Of a stretch of DNA of 22,551 bases, positions 7,529 to 15,382 are shown in pieces. The number at the start of each line of letters is the position of its first letter. The first letter of the stretch is position 1. The translations under genes were made by a program, and so were the position numbers. This DNA is from DASVXQ01 sp046727955 (GTDB lineage: Bacteria > Actinomycetota > CALGFH01), in assembly GCA_046727955.1 (NCBI GenBank), contig JBKPDO010000110.1:1-22551 (forward strand), read 5' to 3'. The notes under the pieces are model-generated. The model had not been told where the DNA came from. It saw only the letters and a program-made list of their open reading frames with translations, and ran no database searches.

Positions 7529-7570
7529 CTGGTCACTCGCCATAGAGAACTGGTCACTCGCCATAGAGAA
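7529..7570. repeat. Two exact 21-bp tandem repeats before zur
   Basis: CTGGTCACTCGCCATAGAGAA is repeated at 7529-7549 and 7550-7570, filling most of the gap between the second permease and zur. On the minus strand each copy contains an ATG (MASDQ) in frame with zur. Confidence 0.95.
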
Positions 7571-7580
7571 TACGTCTATG
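7562..7580. promoter_or_regulatory. 19-bp dyad CATAGA-N7-TCTATG, possible operator
   Basis: A perfect 6-7-6 inverted repeat overlaps the second 21-bp repeat and the stop of the upstream permease, 52 bases before the zur start. Its size matches a Fur-family operator, but its sequence is not a Zur or Fur box. Confidence 0.3.
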
Positions 7581-8433
7581 CGGCCAGGCCGGGACGGCGG
7601 CGGACCAGCAGCTGCCGGACGGCTCCGTGGCGGGGCGAGGCCACCACGGAGACGGCGAAGAGCCCGCCGGCGACCAGTACGATGGTGGCCCCCGCGGCGA
7701 TGTCCCAGTGCCGTGACAGCACCAGCCCGATGGCGCCGCTGGCCGCGCCGAGCACGGCGGACAGCGCCATGGTCGGGCCGAGCCGGTCGGTCCACAGGCG
7801 GGCGGTAGCCGCGGGCGCGGTGATCAGCGCCACCGACAGGATGGTGCCCACCGCGGGGACCGAGGTCACCACCACCACCTCGATCAGCAGCAGCACGACC
7901 AGGTCGAGGGCGACGGCCGGGTAGCCGAGGGCGGCCAGCCCGTCGCGGTCGAACGCCCCCAGCACCAGCTCCTTGTGCAGTCCTGCCAGCACGCCGAGCA
8001 CCACCGCGGCCGCACCGGCGGTGATGTAGAGATCGCTCGGCTGGACCGTGACGATCGAGCCGATCAGGTAGGCGCTCAGGTCCTTGGTGAAGCCCTGCTG
8101 CGCCGACAGCAGCAGCACGCCGAGCGCGAAGGTCCCGGCCAACACCACCCCGATCGCGCTGGTGTCGTCGATGCGGTCGCGCGCCCCCAGCAGGCCGATC
8201 GCCACGACCACCAGCACGCCGAACGCGCCGGCGCCGAAGAGCAGGTTCACGCCGGCCAGGGCGGCGAGGACCACGCCCGGGAAGGTGGCGTGCCCCATCG
8301 CCAGGGTGAAGAACGGCAGCCGCCGCAGCAGCACGTGCACGCCGATCACCCCGCAGACGATCCCGACCATGACCGCCTCGAGCAGGGCCCGCTGCCCGAA
8401 CGAGCCAGAGAAGGCATCCGTCAGCCAGCTCAC
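7576..8433 (-). CDS. znuB: Metal ABC transporter permease (ABC-3 family), second permease
   Basis: A 285-residue integral membrane subunit of an ABC-3 metal importer, with about eight to nine hydrophobic segments. The start GTG 8433 overlaps the upstream permease stop by 4 bp (GTGA), showing translational coupling; the open frame runs further upstream but only antisense-like sequence is there. Family motifs: MGHATFPGVVLAALAGVNLL near residues 49-68, a DDTSAIGVVLAGTFALGVLL helix, and the conserved ALITAPAATARLWTDRL near the C-terminal third. The tail is short and Arg-rich. Together with the preceding permease it probably forms a heterodimeric channel, as TroC/TroD do in TroABCD-type systems. 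Confidence 0.92.
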   Translation of the reverse strand: MSWLTDAFSGSFGQRALLEAVMVGIVCGVIGVHVLLRRLPFFTLAMGHATFPGVVLAALAGVNLLFGAGAFGVLVVVAIGLLGARDRIDDTSAIGVVLAGTFALGVLLLSAQQGFTKDLSAYLIGSIVTVQPSDLYITAGAAAVVLGVLAGLHKELVLGAFDRDGLAALGYPAVALDLVVLLLIEVVVVTSVPAVGTILSVALITAPAATARLWTDRLGPTMALSAVLGAASGAIGLVLSRHWDIAAGATIVLVAGGLFAVSVVASPRHGAVRQLLVRRRPGLAA

Positions 8434-9467
8434 CGGGCGCTCCCGACCTTCCCCGACGAGGCGGCGGACGGGGCCGCGCCGCGCTCGCGCCATGCCGCTA
8501 GAGCGCCGGTCAAGTAGCGGCGCAGCATGCAGCGCCGGACCAGACGTGCAGCTCCTGGCCCTGCGCGCCGCTCCCGGTGACCACGCAATCCCCTCGAGCC
8601 AGTACTGCTTGACCGACTTGATCGACGCTCTAGGGCCCGCCGCGCGGGCCCGGCGGCGAGCGCCACCACGAAGAACCCGACCAGGACGACCACGATGGTG
8701 GCGCCGGAAGCCAGCCGCACCCCGCGCTGGATCGAGACGTCGTAGCTGATGGCCAGGCCCAGCCAGCCGCCCAGCGCGCCGAGGCCGCACGCCACTGCCA
8801 CCATGGTGGCGACCCGGTCGGTCAGCAGCCGCGCGGTGGCCGCCGGCACGATGACCAGCGCGATCACCAGCACCGTGCCGACCGCCCTGACCGCGGCCAC
8901 GACCACCAGGGCGACCAGCACGTTGAGCACCAGATCGAGGAGCCCCACCCGGTAGCCCATGGCGGCGGCGCCGTCCGGGTCGAACGCGCGCAGCAGCAGC
9001 TCCTTGCGCAGCGCCACCAGGACGCCGAGGACGACCGCCGCCACCACGCCGGTCTGCAGCAGCTCTGACGGCTCGACCGCCAGGACCCGGCCGAACAGGA
9101 ACGCGCTCAGGTCGGCGGTGAAGGTGTCCAGGCGCGACACGAGCACCACCCCGAACGCGAAGAACGAGGTCAGCAGGATCGCCAGGGCGGCGTCCGCGGT
9201 CACCCGCCGGTTGGCGGTCAAGATCGTCAGCAGCAGCGCCGACACCACCCCGGCGACGAGCGCGCCGAGGAAGATCGACTGCCCGGCGATATAGGCGATG
9301 ACCACGCCCGGAAAGACCGTGTGGGTGAGCGCGTCGCCGACGAACGCCAGCCGCCGCAGCACCACGAACACGCCCACGGCGCCGGCGAGCACACCGAGGA
9401 TCAGCACCGCCAGCAGCGCGCGCTGCATGAACCCCACCTGGAACGGCTCGAGCAGCAGGCGGGTCAT
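8430..9467 (-). CDS. znuB: Metal ABC transporter permease (ABC-3 family) with MITE-encoded insert
   Basis: A 345-residue membrane permease. The start ATG 9467 overlaps the ATPase stop by 4 bp (ATGA), and the end overlaps the next permease start by 4 bp. The core (about 1-275) is a normal ABC-3 permease: DALTHTVFPGVVIAYIAG, TADAALAILLTSFFAFGVVL, and ALVIVPAATARLLTDRV. After AAGPARRAL the sequence enters a 44-residue Arg/Ser-rich stretch (280-323) encoded by an inserted mobile element, then returns to a 22-residue tail (AAWRERGAAP onward). The insert adds exactly 132 bp, so the frame and the downstream overlap survive. The tail is cytoplasmic by inference, so transport may be unaffected. It is longer than the usual 270-300 residues for this family because of the insert. 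Confidence 0.9.
   Translation of the reverse strand: MTRLLLEPFQVGFMQRALLAVLILGVLAGAVGVFVVLRRLAFVGDALTHTVFPGVVIAYIAGQSIFLGALVAGVVSALLLTILTANRRVTADAALAILLTSFFAFGVVLVSRLDTFTADLSAFLFGRVLAVEPSELLQTGVVAAVVLGVLVALRKELLLRAFDPDGAAAMGYRVGLLDLVLNVLVALVVVAAVRAVGTVLVIALVIVPAATARLLTDRVATMVAVACGLGALGGWLGLAISYDVSIQRGVRLASGATIVVVLVGFFVVALAAGPARRALERRSSRSSSTGSRGLRGHRERRAGPGAARLVRRCMLRRYLTGALAAWRERGAAPSAASSGKVGSAR
8499..8632. mobile_element. 130-bp MITE with terminal inverted repeats and TA duplication
   Basis: The left end, GAGCGCCGGTCAAGT (8501-8515), matches the reverse complement of the right end, GAGCGTCGATCAAGT (8616-8630), at 13 of 15 positions. Both ends are flanked by TA (8499-8500 and 8631-8632), the target duplication typical of IS630/Tc1-mariner elements. 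A second GGTCAAG copy sits just inside the right end. The 130-bp element is too short for a transposase, so it would need one in trans. It is inserted in frame in a permease gene. Confidence 0.75.
8633..8651. other. GC-rich hairpin abutting the MITE
   Basis: GGGCCCGC (8633-8640) and GCGGGCCC (8644-8651) form an 8-bp stem with a CGC loop, directly beside the MITE's right TA. It encodes GPARRA of the permease tail, and may have been part of the insertion target. Confidence 0.5.
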
Positions 9468-10261
9468 GGCTGCGCCAGGATCACGCTGTCGCCGCGCAGC
9501 TGCAGTGCGTGGCCGCCGTAGGTCGCCCGCAGCAGCTCCGGGGTGAGGGTGGTGGCGACCGGCCCGAAGCCGAACTGGTGCCGGTTCAGCAGGCAGACCT
9601 CGTCGCAGAACAGGTGCGCGAGGGCGAGGTCGTGGGTGGCGACGACCACCGCGGCGCGCTCCTGCTCGCGCAGCCGCCGCAGCGCCGCGAGCAGCAGCTC
9701 CTCCGAGGCGGCGTCGATGCCGTTGAAGGGCTCGTCGAGCAGCAGCAGCCGGGCCTCCTGCGCGATCGCGCGGGCGAGCAGCACCCGCTGGCGCTGCCCG
9801 CCGGACAGAGTCCCGAAGCGCTCGCGGGCGCGGTCGGCCAGGCCGACCTCGCTGAGCGCCGCCGCGGCGGCGCGCCGGTCGGCGCGCCCCGGCCGCCGTC
9901 CCCAGCCGACGCGGGGGTAGCGGCCCATCAGCACGACCTGGCCGGCCGTCACCGGGAACTCGGCGTCGAGGGTGTCCGCCTGGGGCACGTAGGCCACCTG
10001 GCGGCGGGCGGCGGACGGCGGGCCGCCGAGCACGGTGATCGACCCGCGCACCACCGGGACCAGTCCCAGGATCGCCTTGAGCAGGGTCGACTTGCCGGCG
10101 CCGTTGGGCCCGATCAGCGCGACCGACTCGCCGGCCTCGACCACCCCGTCCACGCCCTCCAGCACCGGCGTCCGGCCGTACGCCACCGCCGCCTGGTTCA
10201 TGACCAGGGCCTTGGCGCCGCTGCCGTCCACGCTCATGGCGCCGCTGCCGTCCGCGCTCAT
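9464..10261 (-). CDS. znuC: Metal ABC transporter ATP-binding protein
   Basis: A 265-residue ABC ATPase that powers the two permeases next to it. All motifs are intact: Walker A GPNGAGKST (51-59), Q94 in YVPQ, signature LSGGQ (152-156), Walker B LLLLDE (172-177) and switch H210 (ATHD). The start ATG 10261 overlaps the binding-protein stop by 4 bp. The first 16 residues are a tandem duplication, MSADGSGA-MSVDGSGA, caused by a 24-bp DNA repeat. Translation could therefore start at 10261 or at the second ATG (10237); the ABC core begins only around residue 18. Family metal importers place the binding protein, ATPase and permeases in this same order. Confidence 0.93.
   Translation of the reverse strand: MSADGSGAMSVDGSGAKALVMNQAAVAYGRTPVLEGVDGVVEAGESVALIGPNGAGKSTLLKAILGLVPVVRGSITVLGGPPSAARRQVAYVPQADTLDAEFPVTAGQVVLMGRYPRVGWGRRPGRADRRAAAAALSEVGLADRARERFGTLSGGQRQRVLLARAIAQEARLLLLDEPFNGIDAASEELLLAALRRLREQERAAVVVATHDLALAHLFCDEVCLLNRHQFGFGPVATTLTPELLRATYGGHALQLRGDSVILAQP
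10214..10261. repeat. 24-bp tandem duplication at the start of znuC
   Basis: Two 24-bp copies (10214-10237 and 10238-10261) differ at one base and each contains a start codon. The duplication kept the frame and the ATGA overlap with the upstream gene. Confidence 0.9.
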
Positions 10262-11199
10262 GTCGAGGCGAGGTTCGAGACGATCGTCTTGGTGTTGTGT
10301 TCCATCATCTGAAGGTACGTGGCGCCGTCGGAGCCGGCCGGGCCGAGCGCGTCGCCGTACAGGGCGCCCTCTCCCTCGACCACCTTGACGTGGGCCTCAT
10401 TCGCGATGGTCTCGGCCGTCTTGGGCGGCAGCGAGGTCTCCGAGAAGATGGCCTTCGCACCGGTGGCCTCGATCTTGGCGACCAGGTCGGTGACGTCCTT
10501 GGCGGACAGCTCGGCGGAGGTGTCGAAGCTCGGGATGATCGAGCCGACGAAGTCGAGGTGGTAGCGGGCGACGTAGTAGGCGAAGGCGTCGTGGTTGGTG
10601 ACGAGCTTCTTGTTGGCCAGGGTGTCGATCTGGCGGGCGACGTCGGCGTCCAGCGTGTCGAGCCTGGCGCTGTAGGCGTCCAGGTTCGCCTTGAAGTAGG
10701 CGGCGTCGGCCGCGTCCGCGGCGGCCAGCCCCCGCTCGATGTTGGCGACCATGACCTTGGCGTTCAGCGGGCTCTGCCAGATGTGCGGGTCGCCGGCCGG
10801 CTCGCCCTGGTCGTCGCCCTTGATGATCTGCACGCCCTTGCTGGAGTCGACGGTGGTGCCGTGGAAGCCGGCGCTCTTCACGGTGTCGTCGAGCCACTTC
10901 TCCAGGCCGACGCCGTTGATGACCAGCACGTCGGCCTTGGCGATGGCGTCGACGTCCGCCGGCGAGGGCTCGAAGTCGTGCGCGTCGACGTTGGGCTTGA
11001 GGATGCCGGTGAGCCTGATCCTGTCGCCGCCGATGACGCGGCTGAAGTCCTGGACCTGTGTGGTGGTGGCGACCACGTTGAGGGTCTTCCCGCCTGCGGC
11101 GGACCCGGACCCGCCACCCGACGAGCCAGCACAGCCGGCCAGCAGGACCATTACCGCGAGCGCGGCGAGCGCCACGAGAGCGACGAGATGCTTCCGCAC
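10258..11199 (-). CDS. znuA: Zinc-type ABC transporter substrate-binding lipoprotein
   Basis: A 313-residue cluster A-I (ZnuA/TroA) metal-binding protein. The start GTG 11199 has AGGAG about 8 bases upstream. The signal peptide ends in a lipobox LLAGC with C23 as the lipidated cysteine, so the protein is anchored outside the membrane. Predicted metal ligands by family alignment: H74 (DAHDFEPSP), H139 (DPHIWQSP), H203 (VTNHDAFAYY) and D283 (LYGDALG). His at the third position is the zinc/TroA pattern; manganese proteins such as PsaA have Glu there. The His-rich loop found in many ZnuA proteins is absent and replaced by a short acidic loop (GDDQGEPAGD). First gene of the operon, behind a Zur box. 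TroA-like mixed-metal binding cannot be excluded. Confidence 0.92.
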   Translation of the reverse strand: MRKHLVALVALAALAVMVLLAGCAGSSGGGSGSAAGGKTLNVVATTTQVQDFSRVIGGDRIRLTGILKPNVDAHDFEPSPADVDAIAKADVLVINGVGLEKWLDDTVKSAGFHGTTVDSSKGVQIIKGDDQGEPAGDPHIWQSPLNAKVMVANIERGLAAADAADAAYFKANLDAYSARLDTLDADVARQIDTLANKKLVTNHDAFAYYVARYHLDFVGSIIPSFDTSAELSAKDVTDLVAKIEATGAKAIFSETSLPPKTAETIANEAHVKVVEGEGALYGDALGPAGSDGATYLQMMEHNTKTIVSNLAST

Positions 11200-11219
11200 G
11201 TGAGCTCCTAGCTACCGGA

Positions 11220-11251
11220 GAGAATGATAAGCAGAATGAAAATCGTTCTCA
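11220..11251 (-). promoter_or_regulatory. Zur box in the promoter region of the zinc operon
   Basis: TGAAAATCGTTCTCA (11237-11251), read on the minus strand as TGAGAACGATTTTCA, closely matches the actinobacterial Zur consensus TGAAAATCATTTTCA. A second, weaker arm GAGAATGAT (11220-11228) forms a wider imperfect dyad with ATCGTTCTC (11242-11250). It lies 38-52 bases upstream of the znuA-like GTG. The segment 11215-11265 is distinctly AT-rich; a TTGACT (minus strand, 11264-11259) could be the -35. Confidence 0.75.
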
Positions 11252-11332
11252 CTCAAAAAGTCAAGTGTAGGCGCCCAGGCCGCTTCCCGCTCGGCACGGC
11301 ACGTGCTCTCCCAAATGGGAGACAATGCGGCG

Positions 11333-13069
11333 ATGCAGCCCTCCAGCTCCCCCACTGAGAGGTCCTCGCCGAACGGTCACCGGGCAATGCTCGTGGTCGT
11401 CGGCCTGCTCGTGGTCGCCGTGGCGGTGGGCGCCTTCGCACTGTGGCCCCGCCACGGCGCTGCCCGGGCGGTCGTCCCGGGGCGGCAGGACCGCACCAGG
11501 ATCGTGGACGCCGTGGTCACCGGCGTCACCTCCAGGCCGTGCGAGAAGGAGGAGCGGCGGCAGGCCCTGCCCGGGTCGACCTGCTCGAAGGTGGAGGCGC
11601 GGCGGGCCGACAACCAGCGAACGGTGACCTTCGACTTCACCGACCAGAGCGGCGGGGTGGTCGAGGTCGGCCGGCGGGTCAAGCTCTCCGTCCTCGAGCA
11701 ACCCGGCCAGCCGCCCTTCTACAGCATCGTCGACCTGGAGCGCGGCCGCCCCATGCTGCTGCTGACGCTCATCTTCGTGGCGGTCGTCATCGCCTTCGGG
11801 CGCTTTCAGGGCGTGCGATCCTTGATCGGCCTGGCCGGGTCGTTCGCGGTCATCGTCGGCTTCATCGTCCCGGCCATCCTGGACGGCCGCAGCCCGGTCC
11901 CGGTGGCGCTGGTCGGCTCGACGGCGATCATGATCGTGTCGCTGTACCTGTCCCACGGGCTCGCCCGCAAGACCACCGCCGCGGTGGTGGGGACGGCCCT
12001 GGCGCTCGGGCTCACCGGCGCCCTCGCGGTGGTCTTCGTGCGGGCCGCCTCGCTCACCGGCCTGGCCAGCGACGAGGCGCTCAACGCCAACTTCCAGGTC
12101 GGCGGGCTGTCGCTGCGGGGGCTGCTGCTGGCCGGCATCATCATCGGCGGCCTCGGGGTGCTGGACGACGTCACCATGTCGCAGGCGTCGCTGGTGTTCG
12201 AGCTGCGCCGCGCCAACCCGGGGGCGCCGCTCACCAGCCTGGTCCGCGGCTCGCTCGCGGTCGGCCGCGACCACATCGCCGCCACCGTGAACATCCTGTT
12301 CCTCGCCTACGCGGGGGCCTCGCTGCCGCTGCTGATCCTGTTCGCCACCAGCGGCGAGTCGCTGTCCAGCGTGGCTACCTCCGAGGTGGTCGCCGTCGAG
12401 ATCGTCCGCACCCTGTGCGGCTCGATCGGGCTGATCGCCGCGGTCCCCCTGACCACGCTGCTGGCGGCGGCCCTCGCCAGGGGCGAGCCGGCCGGCGAGG
12501 AGCAGCCGTGGTGGGACGAGCCAGCCGGGGAGGAGCTTGCGTGGGACGAGGCCGCCTGGGACGAGAAGCCGAGCTGGGCGCGCGACGGCGGGGCGGACGA
12601 GCCCCGAGAGCCGCCGCTGGAGGCCCCTCGAGAGGCCCCTCGAGAGGCCCCGCGGGAGGCGCCTCGCGAGGTGCCTCCCGTCCGGGACCGGCTGGTCTAC
12701 GTGGCAACCTCCGACCTGGGCGGCGAGGGGGTCCGGCGCCTGTGGCTGCTGGCGCTGGCGACCTTCGGCGCCTCGCTGTCATACGCGACCGCGCGGTCCC
12801 CCAAGTCGAGCGAGACGCACCGCCTGGACCTCACCAAGCCGCAGCCGCTGGAGGCGCTCCAGCGCCACGGGCCTGGGGCCGACGCCACCGTGTACGTGCA
12901 CGCCGACCCCGAGCCCGTCCTCGAGATGAGGCAGGACGCGAGCGGGCGGCGGCCGCCCCGCCTCACCCTGCGGCTCAGCCCCGAGGAGTTCCAGCGGATC
13001 GCGCTGGGCTTCCGTCAGTGGGGCCTGCCGATCTCGTCGATCGTCCCCAGAAGCGCCTTACTGCGGTGA
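11333..13069 (+). CDS. YibE/F-family membrane protein with C-terminal extension
   Basis: About 578 residues from ATG 11333 (GGAG 11 bases upstream); in-frame GTG 11303 and ATG 11315 are alternatives. An N-terminal anchor (AMLVVVGLLVVAVAVGAFAL) is followed by a roughly 100-residue extracytoplasmic region, and then about seven membrane helices with the family motif GGLGVLDDVTMSQA. This is the normal YibE/F architecture. Family members have no firmly established biochemical role. After the last helix (LTTLLAAALARGEPAG) there is an acidic, Trp-rich linker, a 12-bp repeat encoding EAPR units, and about 120 further residues (RLVYVATSDLGGEGVRRLWL to the end) that I do not recognise. Most of the length is YibE/F; the extension is unusual. 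Its 3' end overlaps the Liv binding-protein gene by 12 bp, tail to tail. Confidence 0.85.
   Translation: MQPSSSPTERSSPNGHRAMLVVVGLLVVAVAVGAFALWPRHGAARAVVPGRQDRTRIVDAVVTGVTSRPCEKEERRQALPGSTCSKVEARRADNQRTVTFDFTDQSGGVVEVGRRVKLSVLEQPGQPPFYSIVDLERGRPMLLLTLIFVAVVIAFGRFQGVRSLIGLAGSFAVIVGFIVPAILDGRSPVPVALVGSTAIMIVSLYLSHGLARKTTAAVVGTALALGLTGALAVVFVRAASLTGLASDEALNANFQVGGLSLRGLLLAGIIIGGLGVLDDVTMSQASLVFELRRANPGAPLTSLVRGSLAVGRDHIAATVNILFLAYAGASLPLLILFATSGESLSSVATSEVVAVEIVRTLCGSIGLIAAVPLTTLLAAALARGEPAGEEQPWWDEPAGEELAWDEAAWDEKPSWARDGGADEPREPPLEAPREAPREAPREAPREVPPVRDRLVYVATSDLGGEGVRRLWLLALATFGASLSYATARSPKSSETHRLDLTKPQPLEALQRHGPGADATVYVHADPEPVLEMRQDASGRRPPRLTLRLSPEEFQRIALGFRQWGLPISSIVPRSALLR
12620..12679 (+). 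repeat. 12-bp in-frame tandem repeat in the yibE/F-like gene
   Basis: Five 12-bp units starting at 12620, 12632, 12644, 12656 and 12668 follow GAGGCCCCTCGA and encode EAPR four times and then EVPP. The first two are identical and the rest diverge, which suggests recent expansion at the left side. Confidence 0.9.
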
Positions 13070-14293
13070 CGCCTGGATCACGCTGCCGACCAGGTGGAAG
13101 ATCTCGCCCTGGAACTGGGTTATCTGCATCGCCTCGATCGGGTAGCCGTCGGTGGTCCCGTTGGTCTGCACCTTGACGCCCGGCAGCAGCATCGGGATGT
13201 CCACGTCGAGGTGGCGCACCGCCTCCATCAGCGCCGCGCGGGTCGGCTGCCGCATCTTCTTGAGCGTCTCGACCATGGTGTTGGCGACCGTCCAGCCGTA
13301 GGCGTTGAACGGGTCGTTGGCGTCCGCGCCCGGCTCGTACTTGGCCAGGTTGGTCTTGTAGGCGACCATCGCCGGGTCGCTGGTCCACTGCGGGTCCTCG
13401 GGGTCCTTGAAGTAGGCGGTTGAGACGATGCCCTGCGCGCTCTTCAGCCCCACCGGCATCAGCACCTGCGCCTTGGAGGCGGCCACGTTGTTGAGTATGT
13501 GCAGCGGCTTCCAGGTGGTCTGCGCCACCGTGGCGATCGCCTGCGCGCCGAACTTCGGCGTGGTGATGTCGAGGAAGACGTCCGCGCCCGCGCTGGCGAG
13601 CTTCTTCACCTGCGAGGCGACCGACGGGTCGGTGGCCTCGTAGCTCTGCTTGTCGACCACCTTGATGCCCGAGCCGGCGATGCCGTTCTCGAACCCGGCG
13701 AGCAGGTCCTTGCCGTAGGCGTCGTTCTGGTACAGCACCGCGACCTTGCCGTTCGGCTTGTTCTGCTTGAGGTAGGCGGCGTAGACGCCCGCCTCGGTTA
13801 CGTAGTTGGGCTGCCAGCCGATGGTGTAGGGGTGGCCGCCGATGTCCTTGCCCCACTCGGAGGCGCCGGTGGCCACGAACACCTGCGGCACCTTCTGCTG
13901 GTTGGCGTAGTGCCAGATGGCGAGGTTGTTGGCGGTGCCAAGGGTGTTGAACAGGGCGAACACCTTGTCCTGCTCGACCAGTCTCTTGGCGTTGGTGAGC
14001 GCCCGCTGCGGCTCGTAGCCGTCGTAGGTGACGAAGTCGATCTTGCGGCCGTTCACGCCGCCCTGGTCGTTGACGTATTTGAAGTAGGCGCTGGCGCCTT
14101 TGGCGATGGTGCCGTAGGCCGAGGCCGGGCCGCTGAACGGGTAGGAGCCGCCGAGCTTGATGCTGCTGTCGGTGATCCCGGGATCCGCCGCGCCCGCCTT
14201 GCCGCCGCCGCTCTCGCGGCCGCAGCTCGCGGCGAGCAGCGCCAGCACCACCAGCAGCAGGATCGGGACGGCCGTCCTTTTTCCTCCCACCAT
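13058..14293 (-). CDS. livK: Branched-chain/aromatic-type ABC substrate-binding lipoprotein (LivK-like)
   Basis: A 411-residue Peripla_BP_6 (type I) binding protein. The start ATG 14293 has AGGAGG about 6 bases upstream. The signal peptide ends in LLAASC (C24), giving a lipid anchor. Family motifs: KLGGSYPFSGPASAYGTIAK near the start of the mature domain, NDQGGVNGRKIDFVTYDGY, and YQNDAYGKDLLAGFENGI in the second lobe. It appears complete. It is the last gene of a ligase-ATPase-permease-permease operon, 20 bp after livM. The co-encoded CoA ligase suggests the substrate is a carboxylic acid, possibly aromatic, rather than an amino acid; that is inference from context only. Confidence 0.9.
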   Translation of the reverse strand: MVGGKRTAVPILLLVVLALLAASCGRESGGGKAGAADPGITDSSIKLGGSYPFSGPASAYGTIAKGASAYFKYVNDQGGVNGRKIDFVTYDGYEPQRALTNAKRLVEQDKVFALFNTLGTANNLAIWHYANQQKVPQVFVATGASEWGKDIGGHPYTIGWQPNYVTEAGVYAAYLKQNKPNGKVAVLYQNDAYGKDLLAGFENGIAGSGIKVVDKQSYEATDPSVASQVKKLASAGADVFLDITTPKFGAQAIATVAQTTWKPLHILNNVAASKAQVLMPVGLKSAQGIVSTAYFKDPEDPQWTSDPAMVAYKTNLAKYEPGADANDPFNAYGWTVANTMVETLKKMRQPTRAALMEAVRHLDVDIPMLLPGVKVQTNGTTDGYPIEAMQITQFQGEIFHLVGSVIQASPQ

Positions 14294-14313
14294 GTGAGCC
14301 TCCTTCCAGGTCC

Positions 14314-15382
14314 TTACACAGCCGGCAGGCGACCACCTTGCGGGGACGAGACGGCGCCGGCCTCCATGACCGTCTCTTCGGCTGACGGCGCCGCGGCGGG
14401 CGCCTCCACCACCTCGACCAGGACCCGCCGCAGGCGCCGCAGCAGCCCCGCGGCGCCGCCGGGCAGCAGGTACATGAGGCGATCAGGGTCGCCCCGTAGA
14501 GCACCCCGGTGAGCGCCTGGTTGACGTCGCCCGCGTACTGCGGCACGAACTCGATGAACAGCGCGCCGAGCAGGGGGCCCGTGACGGTGCCGAGGCCGCC
14601 GATCGCCACCGCCGCGAGGAAGGTGAACGACAGCAGCAGCGTGAACGACTCGGGCGCGACGAACCCCAGCGCGAAGGTGAACAGCGAGCCGGCGACGCCC
14701 GCGTAGGCCGCGCTGCAGGCGAACACGCGCGTCTTGACCCGGGCCAGGTCCACGCCCATGGTGGTCGCGGCGCGCTCGTCGTCGCGGATGGAGATCAGCG
14801 CCCGCCCGAGCGCGCCGCGGGTCAGGTTGGCAGCGAGCAGGAACATCACCGCGGCGACCGCCAGCGTCAGCAGGTACAGGAACTGGTCGGGGTCCAGCGG
14901 CAGCCAGCCGGGCACCGGCGGCTGACGGGCGCTCATGCCCTGCACCCCGCCGGTGAGCCCCTCGAAGCGCTTGATCAGCGGCGGGGTCGCCACCGCCAGG
15001 GCCAGCGTGACCAGCGCCAGGTACAGGCCGCGCAGGCGCAGCGCCGGCACGCCGAAGGCGAAGCCGACCGCGAAGGCGGCCAGCGCCGCGGCGGGCACGG
15101 TCAGCAGGTAGGGCACGTGCGCCTTGGCGATCAGGATCGCCGCGGTGTAGCGCCGATGGCAAAGAAGGCGCCGTGGCCCAGCGAGATCTGTCCGCTGTAG
15201 CCCACCAGCAGGTTCAGCCCCAGCACCGCGACCGCGTACACCAGCACCGGCGTCAGCTCGCCGTTGATCACCGGGCTCGAGTCGAACGGCAGGCCCACCG
15301 CCACCAGCACGACCGCGGCGACCGCGGCGGCGCGCAGCGCCCGGTGCGGGCGGCTGCCCGCCTGGATCCTGAGCAGGCTCAC
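14314..15382 (-). pseudogene. livM: livM permease with two single-base frameshifts
   Basis: The permease is recognisable but spread over three frames. It starts at GTG 15382 (4-bp GTGA overlap with livH) and reads normally to GYSGQISLGHGAFFAIGA, then meets a stop at 15131. One base is missing at about 15150/15151 (GGCGCTACACC where GGCGCCTACACC is expected). The next frame continues with AHVPYLLTVPAAALAAFAVG and the membrane core (FGVPALRLRGLYLALVTLA). A second missing base near 14478 (GCCTCATG for GCCCTCATG) moves the end to a third frame, MYLLPGGAAGLLRRL, stopping at TAA 14314. Both shifts are single C losses; correcting both gives one continuous LivM of normal length. Either decay or consensus error. 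Confidence 0.87.

Noticed and set aside
7511..7795. Upstream extension of the zur frame to 7795
   Set aside because: It runs antisense-like through the permease gene and the tandem repeat; GGGAGG and Fur-family length support ATG 7510.
11443..13176. Long plus-strand frame overlapping the yibE/F-like gene
   Set aside because: It is an Arg/Gly/Pro-rich shifted frame of a gene with clear membrane helices and family motifs.
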